A stretch of DNA of 64,000 nt from contig NW_023605083.1 in assembly GCF_014898055.3 (NCBI RefSeq), positions 67,077,715 through 67,141,714 on the forward strand, given 5' to 3'. Each line of letters starts with the position of its first letter. Within the stretch, counting starts at the first letter, position 1. The stretch comes from Talpa occidentalis. Taxonomy: Eukaryota; Chordata; Mammalia; Eulipotyphla; Talpidae. A program made the position numbers and the translations under genes. Below the pieces are notes generated by a model. That model had not been told where the DNA came from, ran no database searches, and worked only from the letters and a program-made list of their open reading frames with translations. Shown here in pieces: positions 32,740 to 44,689 of the stretch.

Positions 32740-32880
32740 TGCAGAGCACAAGGGGCTACTAATAATATCTCCTTCATGAAGTTTTAGCAAAGAACAAATT
32801 AGATAATGTGTGTCAAAGTGACCTTCAAGGTCTAAGGCATTGTAGAAATATTGGTTATCAGTTATTTAATTATAGTGATG
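32740..32880 (+). repeat. MIR 3' fragment
   Basis: ggggctactaataatatctccttcatgaagttttagcaaagaacaaattagataatgtgtgtcaaagtgacc: MIR tail. Confidence 0.6.
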
Positions 32881-33559
32881 CTATTAAAATCTAATCATCA
32901 CTTCACTCTGCTGTCTTTTCTTCATTCCCGTCATCGACACCCAGAAACAGGAAATGGCATGAAATCAGAGCCTCAAGCCTCCCGTTTTGCCAATTGCTGC
33001 CTGTCAGCTTGGAAAGTCCCCTAAATCTTTATGCTTTAGCATCTGCTTCTCTGAAATGGGGGTAGCCTTGTTCTCTTCTATTCCACAGGGTCCCCAGAAG
33101 GCTATCTGATGGCTGACATTTGAGTGCTTTCAAAACCCTGAAATCTTGAGAAACTTGAATGGAAAGCAGGTGTGAGCTAAATCCAGAGAGCACCTCCTCT
33201 GGCTGCATTGCTCAGTTTGGTGGTTGGAAAACAACAAGCCGCAGGCTTCATCTTGCCTGTGGCCTGTTTTGACCCCAAACACGAGCTAAAGCCTCTTTTC
33301 CACATTCTTAAATGGCCAGGGAATAAAAAAGTCAAAAAGAGAATAACATTTTGTGTGGCGGGTAAAAATGTAATGGAATTCAAAACAGGGTGTCCATAGT
33401 TTTACTGCACCACACCCACCACAGCAAGGGTGGGCTGAGGGGGTCATGTGGATGTGGTCAGTGGCTGCTTCCTCAGGAGGACAGCAGAGTCGCTTAGTGC
33501 AGCAAAGACTGAATTTGCTGCAAAGCTCAATATCTGGACCTTTACAGAAAAAGACTGCT

Positions 33560-33695
33560 GGTTCCTATTTTAGATAGATTGATATATTTGATTATTGCAA
33601 CCTTGTGAGGTAGGGGTTCTTATTTCCTCTCTTTTGATCTACAGTGAGGAAACAGGATCAAATAAACTGGATCACTTGCCCAAAGAGACATGAAT
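33560..33695 (-). repeat. MIR fossil
   Basis: accttgtgaggtaggggttcttatttcctctc, cagtgaggaaacaggatcaaataaactggatcacttgcccaaag. Confidence 0.7.
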
Positions 33696-34699
33696 GAAAA
33701 TTTCCTAATTCTATGACTACTGTCCATCAAAGCCGGTTCGCTTTGACCTCATCCCGAGCTCCTCCTTCTCTGAAGACACCAAATAATCACAGGTTCTGTG
33801 ACCATTTTCCCCACCAGGCTGGAAAACACAGGAGTGCAAAGATGAACACTGCCTTGCTCCCCACTCCCTGCCTGTCTAGCGTGGAGCTTGATCAAAGAAG
33901 TTGCTAGTTTGTATGTACAAGGCTGGGGGCAGCAGAGGGAGCCCAGAGGAAGGGAAACAGGAATGGGACTTTTACTAAAGATCCCTGAGGGTAGAGCTGC
34001 TTGATCTTGCCAGCATTCCTGTTACATAAGGAGCAGGCTGTTCGTGACATGGACAAGTAGGTTGATTGGAGAAGTGACAAGACTGGCCCAAAGTCCCCCA
34101 GACAACATGTAGATCCTGTGAGACCGCGCCCTAGGTCCCTCAGATAAGGACTTGTTTCAGGTGGGGTGTGCTGTCAGCACGCAGCCTCAGTTGCAGAGTC
34201 ATTTCCCCTAAGGTCCTGCTCCAGCCAGGGGCCCACCCATGCCTGCTCATTTTAGGGGTGTAAGGGCCTTGACATCTCCACCCAACTTGGAACAGTGCTG
34301 AAGGGTCACCTCAACCCAGAGTTCCCACGGGCTCAGCTGAGGCGGTCCTCGAACCTGCAAGACCTCGTCTTCTCAGTCCTCTTTCCCTGTGGGTTACTAC
34401 CAAGGCCACTCCCTGGTAAATCTGCTTGCTACACTCGCATTCTGCTTCCTTAGCAGCCCCCCTTGCGAGGCAGACAGGCATCTCCACTGCTCCTTTCCAG
34501 GTCTCTGTGCTAACGCTATCCATGGGCATCTCCACAACTATGGTCATTTCTTCATTCACCTCTTCAGGTGTTCACTAAGAGCATTCCCTGGCTTCATCCC
34601 TGCCTTAGAGGAGCTAGGTGTAGAATAAATTCAACATTCGTTGTTTGTAATACAATTGTCTCCCCACCTTGATGTGAGCACCAACATCTAGGCATTTTA

Positions 34700-34970
34700 T
34701 TTATTTTTTTAAGATTTATTTATTTATGCATAGAAGTACTGGGATGTAGGACAGAAGTGCAGGGGATGAGAGGATTTGCCAGTGATAGAGTGGGGAGCAG
34801 AGCAAGTAGATCTACTGAAATCCTTTGCTGAGGGGAGCAGTAGGCGAGACAAGAGAGGTCTGCTGTGCCATGTGGGTTAACTCCCTCGCCAATGGGGATG
34901 GAACTCATGCTGTAGTGGAGATAGCTTCATAGTGGTGAGACTTAACCCCTGGTGCTACCAGAGAGTCCCC
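34700..34970 (-). mobile_element. tRNA-derived SINE with target-site duplication
   Basis: Minus orientation: ttttaagatttatttatttatgcat tail near 34710, shared body (agaggatttgccagtgatagag, gctgaggggagcagtagg, gagaggtctgc), tRNA-like head to about 34970. Target-site duplication catctaggcatttta at 34685-34699 against catctgggcatttta at 34971-34985, one mismatch. Confidence 0.92.
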
Positions 34971-35529
34971 CATCTGGGCATTTTAACTGCCCTCTATTTG
35001 TTTAATTGAAAATTGAGAGCAATATAAACTTTATCACTCCACCTTGCCTGCTTTTTCCCCAGTATTGAGTTCTATAGAATCCTCTCTGTCTCAGAGGGAC
35101 ACTGTGCAAAATTCAGATGCCTCTGCAGCCTGCCTGCTAATGACAACTTTGAGGAGCAAGACAGCATGGGGTAGAATTAGGGTAATTCTGCCCAAAGGGG
35201 TCTCTTCTGAATGGAGGCCAAGTTCTACCTGAGAGCTTTGTCTGGTGTGGCAGAGCCTAATTGCCCTTTCCTTGCAATGCCAGCCTGTTCTCTCTTCCAA
35301 ACACCCAGCAGGGAACCTACAGACAGCTCCTGGCCCGAGTTCTGGGCCAGCCAAGGTCCTGCGGCAATTCAAAGCCCCCTCCCCACAACAGGGTTTGGAG
35401 TTAAAAAATCAAAACCCCAGACCACACCAGCTGCATCCCCTCTGGCCAGTTCAGTGCCATGCTCAGCCAGTTCATCAGGACTGGAGTGAAAGTTGGTTTG
35501 ACCTTTCTTGAGGCTATGTGGCATTGGGT

Positions 35530-36000
35530 ATTAGCAGCTAAATGTGCAAATTCTTGCCCAAGAGGTTTTGCTTCTGGATTTATCCTAAGGAGCCAATCAG
35601 TCAAATATGCACAGCTGTATTTACGAAGCTGCTTATCCCAACATAGTTTATGATGGTGAAAAGCTGGAAAATAGCTAAATGCCTATCAATAGGGGATTGA
35701 TTAAATGAATTATAAGTCTGGATAATGGGATGCTGTGGAGGCGTTAAAAACATACAGCTGATCTTTGTAAATCAGAGGAGAAAGATCTCTAGGGGATATT
35801 TTTAAGTGTAAAAATGACAAGTATACACTGTGCCATTCTTGTTATATAAATTTTTCTATATATAATATGTGCCTATAAGCACAGGGGGACATTTGGAAGG
35901 AGATTCACTAAAATGTGAAGGTGGCCACATGGAAATGAGGCTTCAGGAGATTTTTAACTTCTCCCTTTTAAAACCATTGCTGGGATTTTCTAAGAAGTAG
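35530..36000 (+). mobile_element. old L1 3' end remnant
   Basis: cttctggatttatcctaagg, tatgatggtgaaaagctgg, ctaaatgcctatcaataggggattgattaaatgaatta, gggatgctgtggaggcgttaaaaa, ggatatttttaagtg, ccattcttgttatataaa: ordered L1 end-of-ORF2 and 3' UTR of an old subfamily. Confidence 0.8.
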
Positions 36001-36295
36001 ATGTGAGCTTTACAGCGGAGGAGAGAATAAAGATGATGTGGCCTTGAGCAAATAATCCTGCCTCTCAATCCTTAGTAAAAATGAAACTAATGTGACCCAT
36101 GAAAATGAGACTGGCTATTAAATATAAAATAAAAACACATCTAAGGTACTTAAAAGTCATGGCAAAACTCAGTAAATGGCCCCTGTAATATTTATCTCAA
36201 AGAAGCAGGGACAGGTAGACATTCTAGATAAAAGGTTTAGGGACTACGGCCAATACATGTCAACTGGACCAATTTCATCCCTCTGATTCCCTCAG

Positions 36296-36465
36296 GCAGA
36301 TACTCAGACATGCACAAATATTCACATACACATATACACATAAATACACAACAATCACATTCACACTCACATACACCGAATCCACACACCTCACATTCTT
36401 GTAACGCACCAATGCATATGTCATGCTCATGTACACATAAATATACACACAAAAAATGCATTCAC
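36296..36465. repeat. (CA)-rich degenerate repeat
   Basis: Cryptically simple ACACAT/CATACACA sequence with no perfect long run. A second patch is at 36841-36905. Open frames here, on both strands, are repeat-driven. Confidence 0.8.
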
Positions 36466-36481
36466 ATTGGTAAAAAGAAAA

Positions 36482-36838
36482 TGACAGGCTCAAAATGGAA
36501 GCACCTGTGCTAAACCCACAGAGACTACCTCACCTAACTCTAGGTTCAACCTCCCCTGAAGCTCATTCTAACCAGTCAGTATGGAATGTTCTGGTCAACA
36601 ACTAGGAGATGCTCTTCTCCACTCCCCAAAGATGTCACAAGATCTTCTTCCATTCCCCGTGGGTAGGTCATCTAAGCCTGAAATAATTCCCTCTCCCCTT
36701 ATCTTGCCCCCTTCCTGCCTATATAAACCTTTCATTTTGTACAGCGTTTCAGAGTACCTTTCTGCCCAATCCAGAAATCATTTAATAAAGTCAATCATAG
36801 CTTTAAAATGAACTCAGTTGGATTTTTCTTATTTAAGA
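36482..36838 (+). mobile_element. probable solo LTR of an endogenous retrovirus
   Basis: Begins TGacaggctcaaaatgg and has the LTR layout in order: GA/CT-rich U3, TATATAAA at about 36720, a cap-region of about 65 bp, the polyadenylation signal AATAAA at 36783-36788, and a short U5-like gttggatttttcttattt end. No viral coding sequence lies next to it, so it is a solo LTR if real. The exact 3' edge and target-site duplication were not found. Lies between two CA-rich patches. Confidence 0.6.
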
Positions 36839-37194
36839 ACACCCACGTACACAAACACACCTTTTCATACCCACAGACGCTGAGACACACATGTGCACAC
36901 TAACATATTCATGCACAAACCACATATGGGGGGTGCATCACCTGGTGACACAGGGGGCCAGGCACCCAGCACTGACAGCTGACACAGCCTTGCCCACCAT
37001 CCATTCACTCTCACCCCTCGCCCCCGTGCACAGACTCTGCTGCTCTCCCCACTTCTGGAGCTGGGCTCTCTGCAGGGTGAGGGAGAGCGTGGAGGGTGCC
37101 GGCTGGGACCTCATTAAGCACGCAGCCCAGAGACAGGCGTGGATGTGCAGGAGGAGACATTCTGCTGAACTCAGAACCCCTGTTCTGTAGGCCT

Positions 37195-37330
37195 GACAAA
37201 ACACTTCAAGGAGGGGCTGCACATTAGGAGCGGAGGAGTTGACAGGCCCTAATAGCACAGAAACAAGGAGACGCTAATAAAGAGCGTCTGGGCGCTGAGC
37301 AGCTCCAGAGACAGAGACCAGGAGCCTTCT
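37195..37330. other. repeat-poor block with a perfect 7-bp-arm hairpin
   Basis: agacgct (37269-37275), a 7-base spacer, agcgtct (37283-37289), with further CpG retention (gggcgctgagc). Too short for a miRNA precursor as seen; could be a protein-binding palindrome. Confidence 0.35.
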
Positions 37331-38074
37331 TCAAAGGCATGTTGACATCACATAGGCCTTTCCTCTGGCATCTTCTGTCCTCCAGGCTTCATAGCACAGG
37401 GATAGAAATGCCTGGCAGAGGGTGCTCTGCCTCCCCGGTGCACAGTGGCCCCTTATACAGCACTGTCAGCTGTGCCTTGACAGGCCTCCGGGGTTAAGAC
37501 TGTGGGGAGCACAGTGCAATGGGGTCATGTCAGAAATATCTGGGAAGGAAGAGGATGAGGGAAGGTGGCAGAAGGGAAGAAAGAAATAAGGAGGAAGGAT
37601 GACAGGAGAAAGGAAGTTCTCTAGATCCCGATGCCTGTCTTTGGTAAATGAGAGCTCATTCCCACCATAGAGGCCGGGCAACTGCTGATGGTTCTTGTTC
37701 TTTCTAAGACAAAAGCTACTAACAACCTACTTTGCACTGAACCCTCTCAATTGAAAACTGAGAAATGCAGGGACAAGGATGCCTGCATCTTCAAGCACTC
37801 AAGGGTCTTGTAAAGAAGTCATAGAAACAGTCTCTCCCCAAGACGGCCTGCCTGTGACTCTGCAGGTGTTTCCATTCGCAAACCCATCCCTTTGGGGGAA
37901 GCTCTTTCTGCCTGGTAGTGTCTGTGTGAACGTCGTTTACTTTCCTTCCTTTTTACATAAACTTGCCCCTTTGGACTAAAAAAAAAAAAAGAAGAAGTCA
38001 TAGAAACAAAAAGACTAATATATGGTGATCTCCCCAAATTCAATGTCTGTCTCCCCTTTCCAGTAAAGTGCCTC

Positions 38075-38485
38075 CTTGAAAGTACTTACTCCACCAACTC
38101 TGATCCTCGCTTCTCATCCTCACTCAATCCAGTCTAATCAGGCCTTAGTCATTTTCATTCCACATGTGCCACCATTAGGGGAGCAATGATGACCCTCAAT
38201 TTGCCAGACCCACTAGTCTCCATCTTCATCATAGGGGAATTCTGAGCAGCATGTGACAGAAATGACCAGACTGTCTTCATGAAGCCCGTTCAGGAGACTG
38301 CGATATTTCCACCCAAGTGTCTCTTCTTCTCCCTCCTCTTCGCTCCCTAGTCTCTCCTCTGTCACTTTGGTTGGCTCTTTCTCCTGTCCCTACCCCTAAA
38401 TAATTCACCCTGGCTCTTTTCATCAACTGTACTCTCCTCTGGATCATCTCATCTGAAGTGATTAGCACAATTTCCATGCTGATGG
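38075..38485 (+). repeat. L2 LINE reverse-transcriptase fossil
   Basis: Text follows L2 ORF2: tctgatcctcgcttctcatcctcactc, cagtctaatcaggccttagtcatttt, tcttcatcataggggaattctgagcagcatgtgacagaaatgacc (the decayed Leu-Ser-Ala-Ala-Phe-Asp block), then tctcttcttctccctc, ttcaccctggctct. Confidence 0.6.
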
Positions 38486-38524
38486 CCACCAAAAGTTATG
38501 GTTTAGAAACCCACTCTGAAGTAC

Positions 38525-39260
38525 ACGTGCTCATCAAGTGGAGTTGTTGGGGGATCAGATGTATCTGACTTTAGCTCTGAAGAAAGACCCTGGCTGGGGA
38601 CCCAGATTTGGAAGGTGGTCTACACGGAGAGCAAGTTGGGAGTGAAGACAAATGTATTGAAGATCAACCCCCAGGGAAGCCAGGAAGTGTCTGTGGAGGT
38701 GAGAGGAAAATGAGGTTGGCCTGTAGGTATAGCCAGGCAAGTTGTCATGAAACAACAGACAGAGGTGCTAAATAAAGAGTTGATATGAGGCGAATGTGGA
38801 ATGTGTGTTGGGTAAGGCCTTGCACGGGGGCACTTCTGTCCTGGGGGAAAGCAGTGTTGTGTGTGGGTGGTGGGTGCCGAGCCAGGCGATGGTGGGTGGA
38901 GAAGTGGGAAGTGAGGAAGTGGGGACCATTTGCATAGACTCCTCTTTCTAGAAGGCTGGCTGTGAATGGAAGACATACGGTGGTGGCTGTGGGGAGGAGA
39001 TGAGATGGGAGAAATGAGCACATTTATGGGCTGAGGGAAATGGAGACATTTGAGAAAAAGGGGGGAGGTAATTGACGACATCGAGTTTCTTAAAAAACTG
39101 GAGGGGATGAGATCAGTATTAGGCAGAAGAGGAAAAACTTCTGTGAACGGAGTGGGTGTGTATGTAGTGATGTGTGCAGGGGGCATGGAGATCTCAACTT
39201 TTCTTGTCCGAAGTTCTCAGAAGTTTTCTTGAAAATAGTAGAAAAGAAGGCTGGGGCTGT
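38525..39260 (-). repeat. L2-family fossil, reverse orientation
   Basis: gttgttgggggatcagatgtatctgactttagctctgaagaaagaccctggctgggga matches the familiar reverse-oriented L2-region text (after a lost vowel-like series of indels); the segment up to about 39260 continues in the same style. A 188-codon minus-strand frame (38620-39186) runs through it but has no L2 protein motif and is Pro/Ser/His-rich, so I treat it as chance. Confidence 0.5.
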
Positions 39261-39639
39261 GTTGGAAGCTAAAACAAGAGCTCCAGCGTTTGGTTGTGTG
39301 TGTTTTTAAGCCATCGCAGGTATGAGGAGAAGGAAGAGAGCGAGAGAATTGCCTCCTGGTGCGATGGACCCAGCTGATAGTAGAGACCAATCTTCCCGAA
39401 TAGCAGCACCAACCTGCCCATAGTGTGGCGTAGACAGACCACGTATGGCTGTTGAGGTTGGAAAGAACATAGTTGACTGGGTTGATACTGGGCTGAGCAT
39501 CTATGAAAGCCCAGTCCTTGCCTCAACACCACCTTCTAGGTCAATTACAGCAATGGCAGCTGCCATTTTGTTGAATGTTGGTTAAGTGCAGGTGCCTTAC
39601 TCACAACACTGTGAGACCCCACCACACGTTACTGAATGG

Positions 39640-39800
39640 TTCTTGGAAAGTGTGACTTTAAGTGACAGGACACACAATGAAAGCAGGTCTTCCAGTGACA
39701 TCATTTTGTTCAACACTGGCTGTGGGTTTTCTTTCTCATCATTATATTGAAACTATGTTAAATGAAATGACATTATTTGAGGACCCGCTGTACCGCTAAC
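39640..39800 (+). repeat. ancient interspersed repeat, class not assigned
   Basis: cagtgacatcattttgttcaacactggctg and gaaactatgttaaatgaaatgacattatttgaggacccgctgta are text of a common old mammalian repeat that I cannot name. Confidence 0.55.
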
Positions 39801-40339
39801 TCTTGGGATAGTGCCACAAACTTCTCATTATCCCCCTCTTTGCCCTGAGCACCTCAGGCCCCAGAGAAGAGATATAATTTCCCCATGTTTCACAAGCCTG
39901 TCTGACTCTAAACCCAGGCTGAGTCTCTTAGTCTATACCTTGCTACCACCTTTAAGACTTGACTTCAGTTCTTCTCCCCGCCCCCACCAGAGAGTTTGCT
40001 GCTCTCCAGGATAAACAACTCCAGGCTTTGAACACTTCCTTATGGGACCTTGTTTCCAGTCCCTCACTCTCCTGCTTCCCCCTCCGGTTTGCTAGTTTCC
40101 CACTCCAACACATGTACTCACACGCTCTTTTATCAAGGTGGTAATGAGCTCCCTGTAGAAAAGCCAGGACTCCTCAGTACAAAGTTCTTAGGAAGGACTC
40201 TCTGGAGCAGTTCCCCCAAGGACACCTTCCTATGCGCCAGTCTAGTTTACCCTATACCAGTTTACCATCAAAGATGTCCTTCAAGGCACCAAGGGTGCTG
40301 CTCCCAGCATTTTATGGCCTGGTTGCCTCTCTACCTCCT

Positions 40340-40580
40340 CTGTAAAGAGTGACTCCTGTGCTCCAGAGACACCATGCCATTTGGCTTTTTGGATGCTTCC
40401 TTCTCAAATTTTCTACTTCTTCACCTGCTGATCTCTTTGTCTGAAATATCCATTTCTCAGTCATTTTCTAACACTTGTTAACCCGTCAAGAGTCGACTAA
40501 GGGATCGCTTTTTAGAAAGGCTACCTCAGACGCACCCTGGATTTCATACTTTTCCTACCATAGCATAGAACAAGCAGAGG
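40340..40580 (+). repeat. L2 LINE 3' region
   Basis: atgccatttggc, cttcacctgctgatctctttgtctgaaatatcc, acccgtcaagagtcgactaagggatcgctttttagaaaggctacctcaga: ordered L2. Confidence 0.65.
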
Positions 40581-40584
40581 ACAG

Positions 40585-40790
40585 TGATTAAAAGAGTGGG
40601 CCAGGGAACTCATCATTCAGACCTGGTTCAAGAACTTGTGCCACTTGACCCTTCATCTGGAAAACAGGGACAGGGTATACCTACCTAAGGGTTGTTGTGG
40701 AGAAGAAATAAGTTGATCACTTAAAGTTCTGGCACAGGGCTCAGCACATATCAAATGGTAGTTGTTCCTATAGCACTATAGCTAGTTGAA
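40585..40790 (+). repeat. MIR, near full length
   Basis: cattcagacctggttcaag, gtgccacttgacccttcatctggaaaacaggg, tacctacctaagggttgttgtggagaagaaataag, ttctggcacagggctcagcacatatcaaatgg. Confidence 0.85.
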
Positions 40791-40849
40791 GAATAAAGCA
40801 TACTGTCATTTTAACCCAGAAATACCATGCTAGAGCTGCTACTTTGTCT

Positions 40850-40970
40850 TCTCCAACAGCCTGTGGTACCAAGAGGGCAGGGATAACATCTGATTCATGT
40901 TTCCAACTTCAGCACCTTGCCAAGAGTCCAGCATGCAGTAAGGAAACATGAATAAATGAACGAGTGAATC
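40850..40970 (+). repeat. L2 LINE 3' tail
   Basis: gtaccaagagggcagggataacatctgattcatg, cagcaccttgccaagagtccagcatgcagtaaggaaacatgaataaatgaacg. Confidence 0.75.
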
Positions 40971-42477
40971 TAAGTCGCCTCAGTGCGTATTGTCTTTACA
41001 ACTTCATGAGCTGAAATTACCTATTTCATTTCCATACAATTTAAGAGAAGAAGGGGACTAAAATGTATCTACTTCAGGAGACCTCCCCCAAGGACTCACT
41101 GGATGAGGAGAGACTTATGGGTCCAATGCTAGGCTCTGTGCAGGACCATGGACAGTGGTGGTGGCTTAGTGGTAGAATAGTCACATCCACATAAAGTGGT
41201 AAAGACCAAGTGGCTAGGCAGCCAAGGAAAGATTTAAATCACATGGAGTGGTGAGGCACCATGGCACCAGGGCGATGTTCCACTGGGACTCACACACTCA
41301 TGTGTGTGACCTCTACTATTGTTTATGGCTGACGCTCAATCTGACAGTCCTCTGAAATAATACTCTGACTCTGCAACATCAGCATCCTAGGTCCCTAGAG
41401 GGATAAGGAAAGTGATGAAGAGCATAATTGGAGAATTACAATCTGAAAGACTAGATTGCAGGCTAAGAACAAAGAAACAGAATAGGGGTAAGTAAAGGCT
41501 AGTCATCCAGTTGAGTCCATTAATTAGAAATATCAGCTGAGCCATGTAAGCCATCCCTTATGAGACCCTGCCAGCCAAAGATTCACTATAGCTTACCACA
41601 ATCACTCCTTCCCAGGCTGCCTTCCCCTCAACCATGACCCCCTGCTCTTTTCTCCTTACACCAGCCATGTGACTCCAGCCAGCAGCCTCTCTTACTGCCA
41701 TCAACAGGACCTGATTCCAGTTAAAGAAAATTTATGAACCTCTAGGTCAGGGCTCAGAGGACTCAGCCTCATGTTAGCAGTTGGCGCTCGTGTCTGTTAA
41801 GCAGGCACCGTGTGGTGTGGTCATTACTTCCTTACACTTTACGGCTAGATGGAGGCTTTCCTAGAAACAGTATGATTTTTAAAAATTGAAAAGGAATGGA
41901 AGGGGAAGAAATTAGGCTGGTTTATGGTTTTATTCCCAGGGAAGCAGTTTTGGACCCTGGGTCTCCATCTTGTTTTCCCAAAGATCCATCTTGAAAATTT
42001 GCCTAGTGAGCTATATTCTTCTGATACTTGATGAACCTCTCTAGGAACTAGAACTCTACCCCTAAAATTTTGTCCCCTATATAGATCCTTTAGTCTTTGG
42101 AACATGCCTAGTTCCTACTGCAAAGCCCTGAGTCCCAACACTGATCCAACATATACCCAGGGGCCCTGGGTTGGATTTTCCAGCTGACTACAGTGAAGTC
42201 TCCTCCTTTCTGGCAGTCCTGGGCCAAGGCTTTGCCCAGAGGTCTGTATATTGGAGGGGAGAAATGTGAAAGAGGAGTAGGGATGCCCACTGAAGATCAG
42301 GGCCCCAGGCATGATAGTGACAGAGAAGGTAGGTGCAATCTGGTCTCCTTCACTGATGGATGCTTACTTTACTCAGGATCACTGCTGACTTAGTCCCTCA
42401 CGGACGATGTGAAGACTTGGAAGAAACACAGAATTCACAATTCAGGCAGAGAAGAGGGGAAGAGAAAACCTGCAGTG

Positions 42478-42620
42478 CATATACCTACCACACACCAAGC
42501 ACTGTGAGTTACATATATTCTCTCAATGATTCCATCACTCCTTGCAGTGAAAACTACTGCCCTGATTTTACAGATGAGGAAACTGAGGCTTAGAGAGGTT
42601 CAAATCCCACTTAGGTGTGC
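42478..42620 (-). repeat. MIR fossil
   Basis: caccaagcactgtgagttacatatattctctcaatg, ctgattttacagatgaggaaactgaggcttagagagg. Very clear. Confidence 0.9.
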
Positions 42621-43214
42621 CGTCCCAGATGGAGTCAGCTTAGTGTGACTCTAGTGCCATTTCCCCTCCTACAGAGCCAGACTCTAATCTAGAGGGACTC
42701 AGGATGTCCCCACGCTTTCAAGTCATGCCTGGACCCAAAACTAGCCCTACATCCTCAAGCTAGCTATCTTTTATAGTTTGCGAGGGGCTGATGTCCAGTA
42801 TGCTGGTCTGGCTTCTTCCACAAGGAAATTGTAGAATCATGGACCATTAGAACTCCAAAACTCAAAGTGCATTAGTCATCTGCTGGAACAGTAGTTTTCT
42901 ACTTTCTTTTCTTTATTTCACAGCATTATGGTGGCAAGTCCCATCATGAAACTATATTAGATGGTTCCTCCCAGTCTCCCGTCTGTATTCTTCTGGAAGG
43001 GACTCCTGAGTCTCTGATGAAGACCCCATGTCCCTGCAAGAAACACATTCTGAATCTACATCTGTTTTTTTCTAGTGCTCTCTGTTCTCTATAGTGGTCA
43101 AGTCATATCCATCAGTATGGAGGAGAAGGTGTTCTGGGGTCTTTGCAGGCAAACTGTGTGGGAAAGAGCTTCTGGAGACAGAAGCTTCCTTTGGGCAGGA
43201 GAGAGGAATCATCA

Positions 43215-43367
43215 GCAATAGTGGCCACCGTTAATTGAGCACCTACTATGGTGTGGATCACAGTGCCCAGAGCTTTGCTTGCATTATGCCATTTAAACCT
43301 CAGCAGATTGTGATCCCATTATGAGGATAAGGAAGCTGAGCCTTAAGTCCTTAGTACTAGTGACCCA
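43215..43367 (-). repeat. MIR fossil
   Basis: ttgagcacctactatggtgtgg, gcccagagctttgcttgcattatgcc, tcccattatgaggataaggaagctgag. Confidence 0.85.
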
Positions 43368-43450
43368 GCTTCCAGGGCTGGAAGGGGCTTTTGAACTCAT
43401 CTTGCATGGCATAAGGGAAGCTGCAGGGTTTCTATGTACATGCAGTAGGT
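43368..43450 (+). repeat. 83-bp direct repeat, copy 1
   Basis: About 88-90% identical by eye to 44287-44370: gcttccagggctggaagggg, then (g/c)aactcatctt(g/t)catggc, gggaagctgcagg, gtacatg. Copies are 919 bp apart. Confidence 0.9.
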
Positions 43451-43689
43451 TCTGATCCCCAGTCACCTTGCTTCAGAGCCCAGCTCTTAGCCAGTCTGTT
43501 GTACTATCTCCCCAGTGAAGGCTAGAAGCACTTGCCTATTTACCCACACAGCCTTACCCCCCTCCTGCCAATCTTGTTAGTAAATGCTTTGCACAATCAG
43601 ACATCTCATTTTTCTCACCAGGACCGCCAATAGGCAGGGTCTTGGTATAAATGCACACCCCCTACCCTCCCTCCCACAGACCCACACAC

Positions 43690-44165
43690 GCCTGTACACA
43701 GTCGGGCACGCGCTCATGCATAATGCAGGACACCGTGGTCTCAAATCCTGCTAAATTGAGATTCAGCCGGCTGCTGGGACTGGAGACACCTCAGTGCCTG
43801 CGTCATTAGCTGAGCTCTGAAAGCCATCATTACTGCAGCCACTGTGGCTGAGTCACTGAGACCGCGGAGCAGGTAATAGAATTGCGGGGACACATAATAA
43901 AAGGGAATGGAATGGGATTCGGGCCGGAAACGAGGACTATCTGTTATCCGGCCCTGAAGGGTGATATGTAAACAAGGAGAGCCAAGCCCAAGAGATGGCT
44001 GTTGCACAGGTCCCTCAGCAGAAGATAATAAACAGCCTAATTATAACCTCCACACTCCGAGGTTTCAAAGGAGAGAAAGAAAAAAATCAATGAAATTAAT
44101 TTAATGCGGACCCATTCTTTATGTTTGTTTTGCTACAGCACTTGTCGGAGATACCCCTATAGATT
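43690..44165. promoter_or_regulatory. candidate conserved enhancer, strongest in the window
   Basis: About 475 bp with no repeat signature, unusually many CpGs for an AT-rich intron, and dense motifs: CATGCATAATGCAGG near 43714, GCGTCATTAGCTGAG near 43801, a TGAGTCA AP-1-type site near 43848, CAGGTAATAGAATTG near 43870, GATAATAAACAGCCTAATTATAACC near 44023, TCAATGAAATTAATTTAATGCGG near 44087. Developmental homeodomain/bZIP enhancer texture. It lies between the two 83-bp repeat copies. Confidence 0.42.
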
Positions 44166-44286
44166 TGCTCATCTTTTGTCCACCCACTGCATTTACCCAT
44201 AAGAGCAAAGGAAGAAAAAAAGAAAAAGAAGCTGGACCTCAGGCTTATTTGTCTAGAACAGCTCTGAGAAGAGGGACAGATCCAAG

Positions 44287-44370
44287 GCTTCCAGGGCTGG
44301 AAGGGGCTTTTCAACTCATCTTTCATGGCCTAGGGGAAGCTGCAGGTTTCCACGTACATGTGCACAGGCC
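44287..44370 (+). repeat. 83-bp direct repeat, copy 2
   Basis: Partner of 43368-43450, same orientation. Confidence 0.9.
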
Positions 44371-44689
44371 GCACACTCTACAAGGGGGCCCATGGAGGGG
44401 TGAGCGGGGACTGGGAGGTAGCTCAGGTACTATTGGACAAACTCTGATACTTGGGTGGGGGTGGGGGGACTTGTAGCCACCTGTGTAATTAACAGAAGGG
44501 TGCACTGAACCAGCACTTGATGACATGAAAGCTGTGGGGTGCATGTTTTTATCATCTCTGGTACATCTCCTTCCTAGGAGTACTCCTTCCTTTGTAACAG
44601 GAGCACACTAGGTGAGGTGTAAGTTAAGGGGGCTACCATAATTAAGGCATGAATATCCTGGCAGGCGAAGAGCTGACAGCATGAAGCAT

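Noticed and set aside
36237..36493. Cys/Val-rich minus-strand frames
   Set aside because: Produced by the CA-rich low-complexity patch.
38620..39186. 188-codon minus-strand frame
   Set aside because: Ser/Pro/His/Thr-rich composition over an L2-family fossil; no domain, no splice support.
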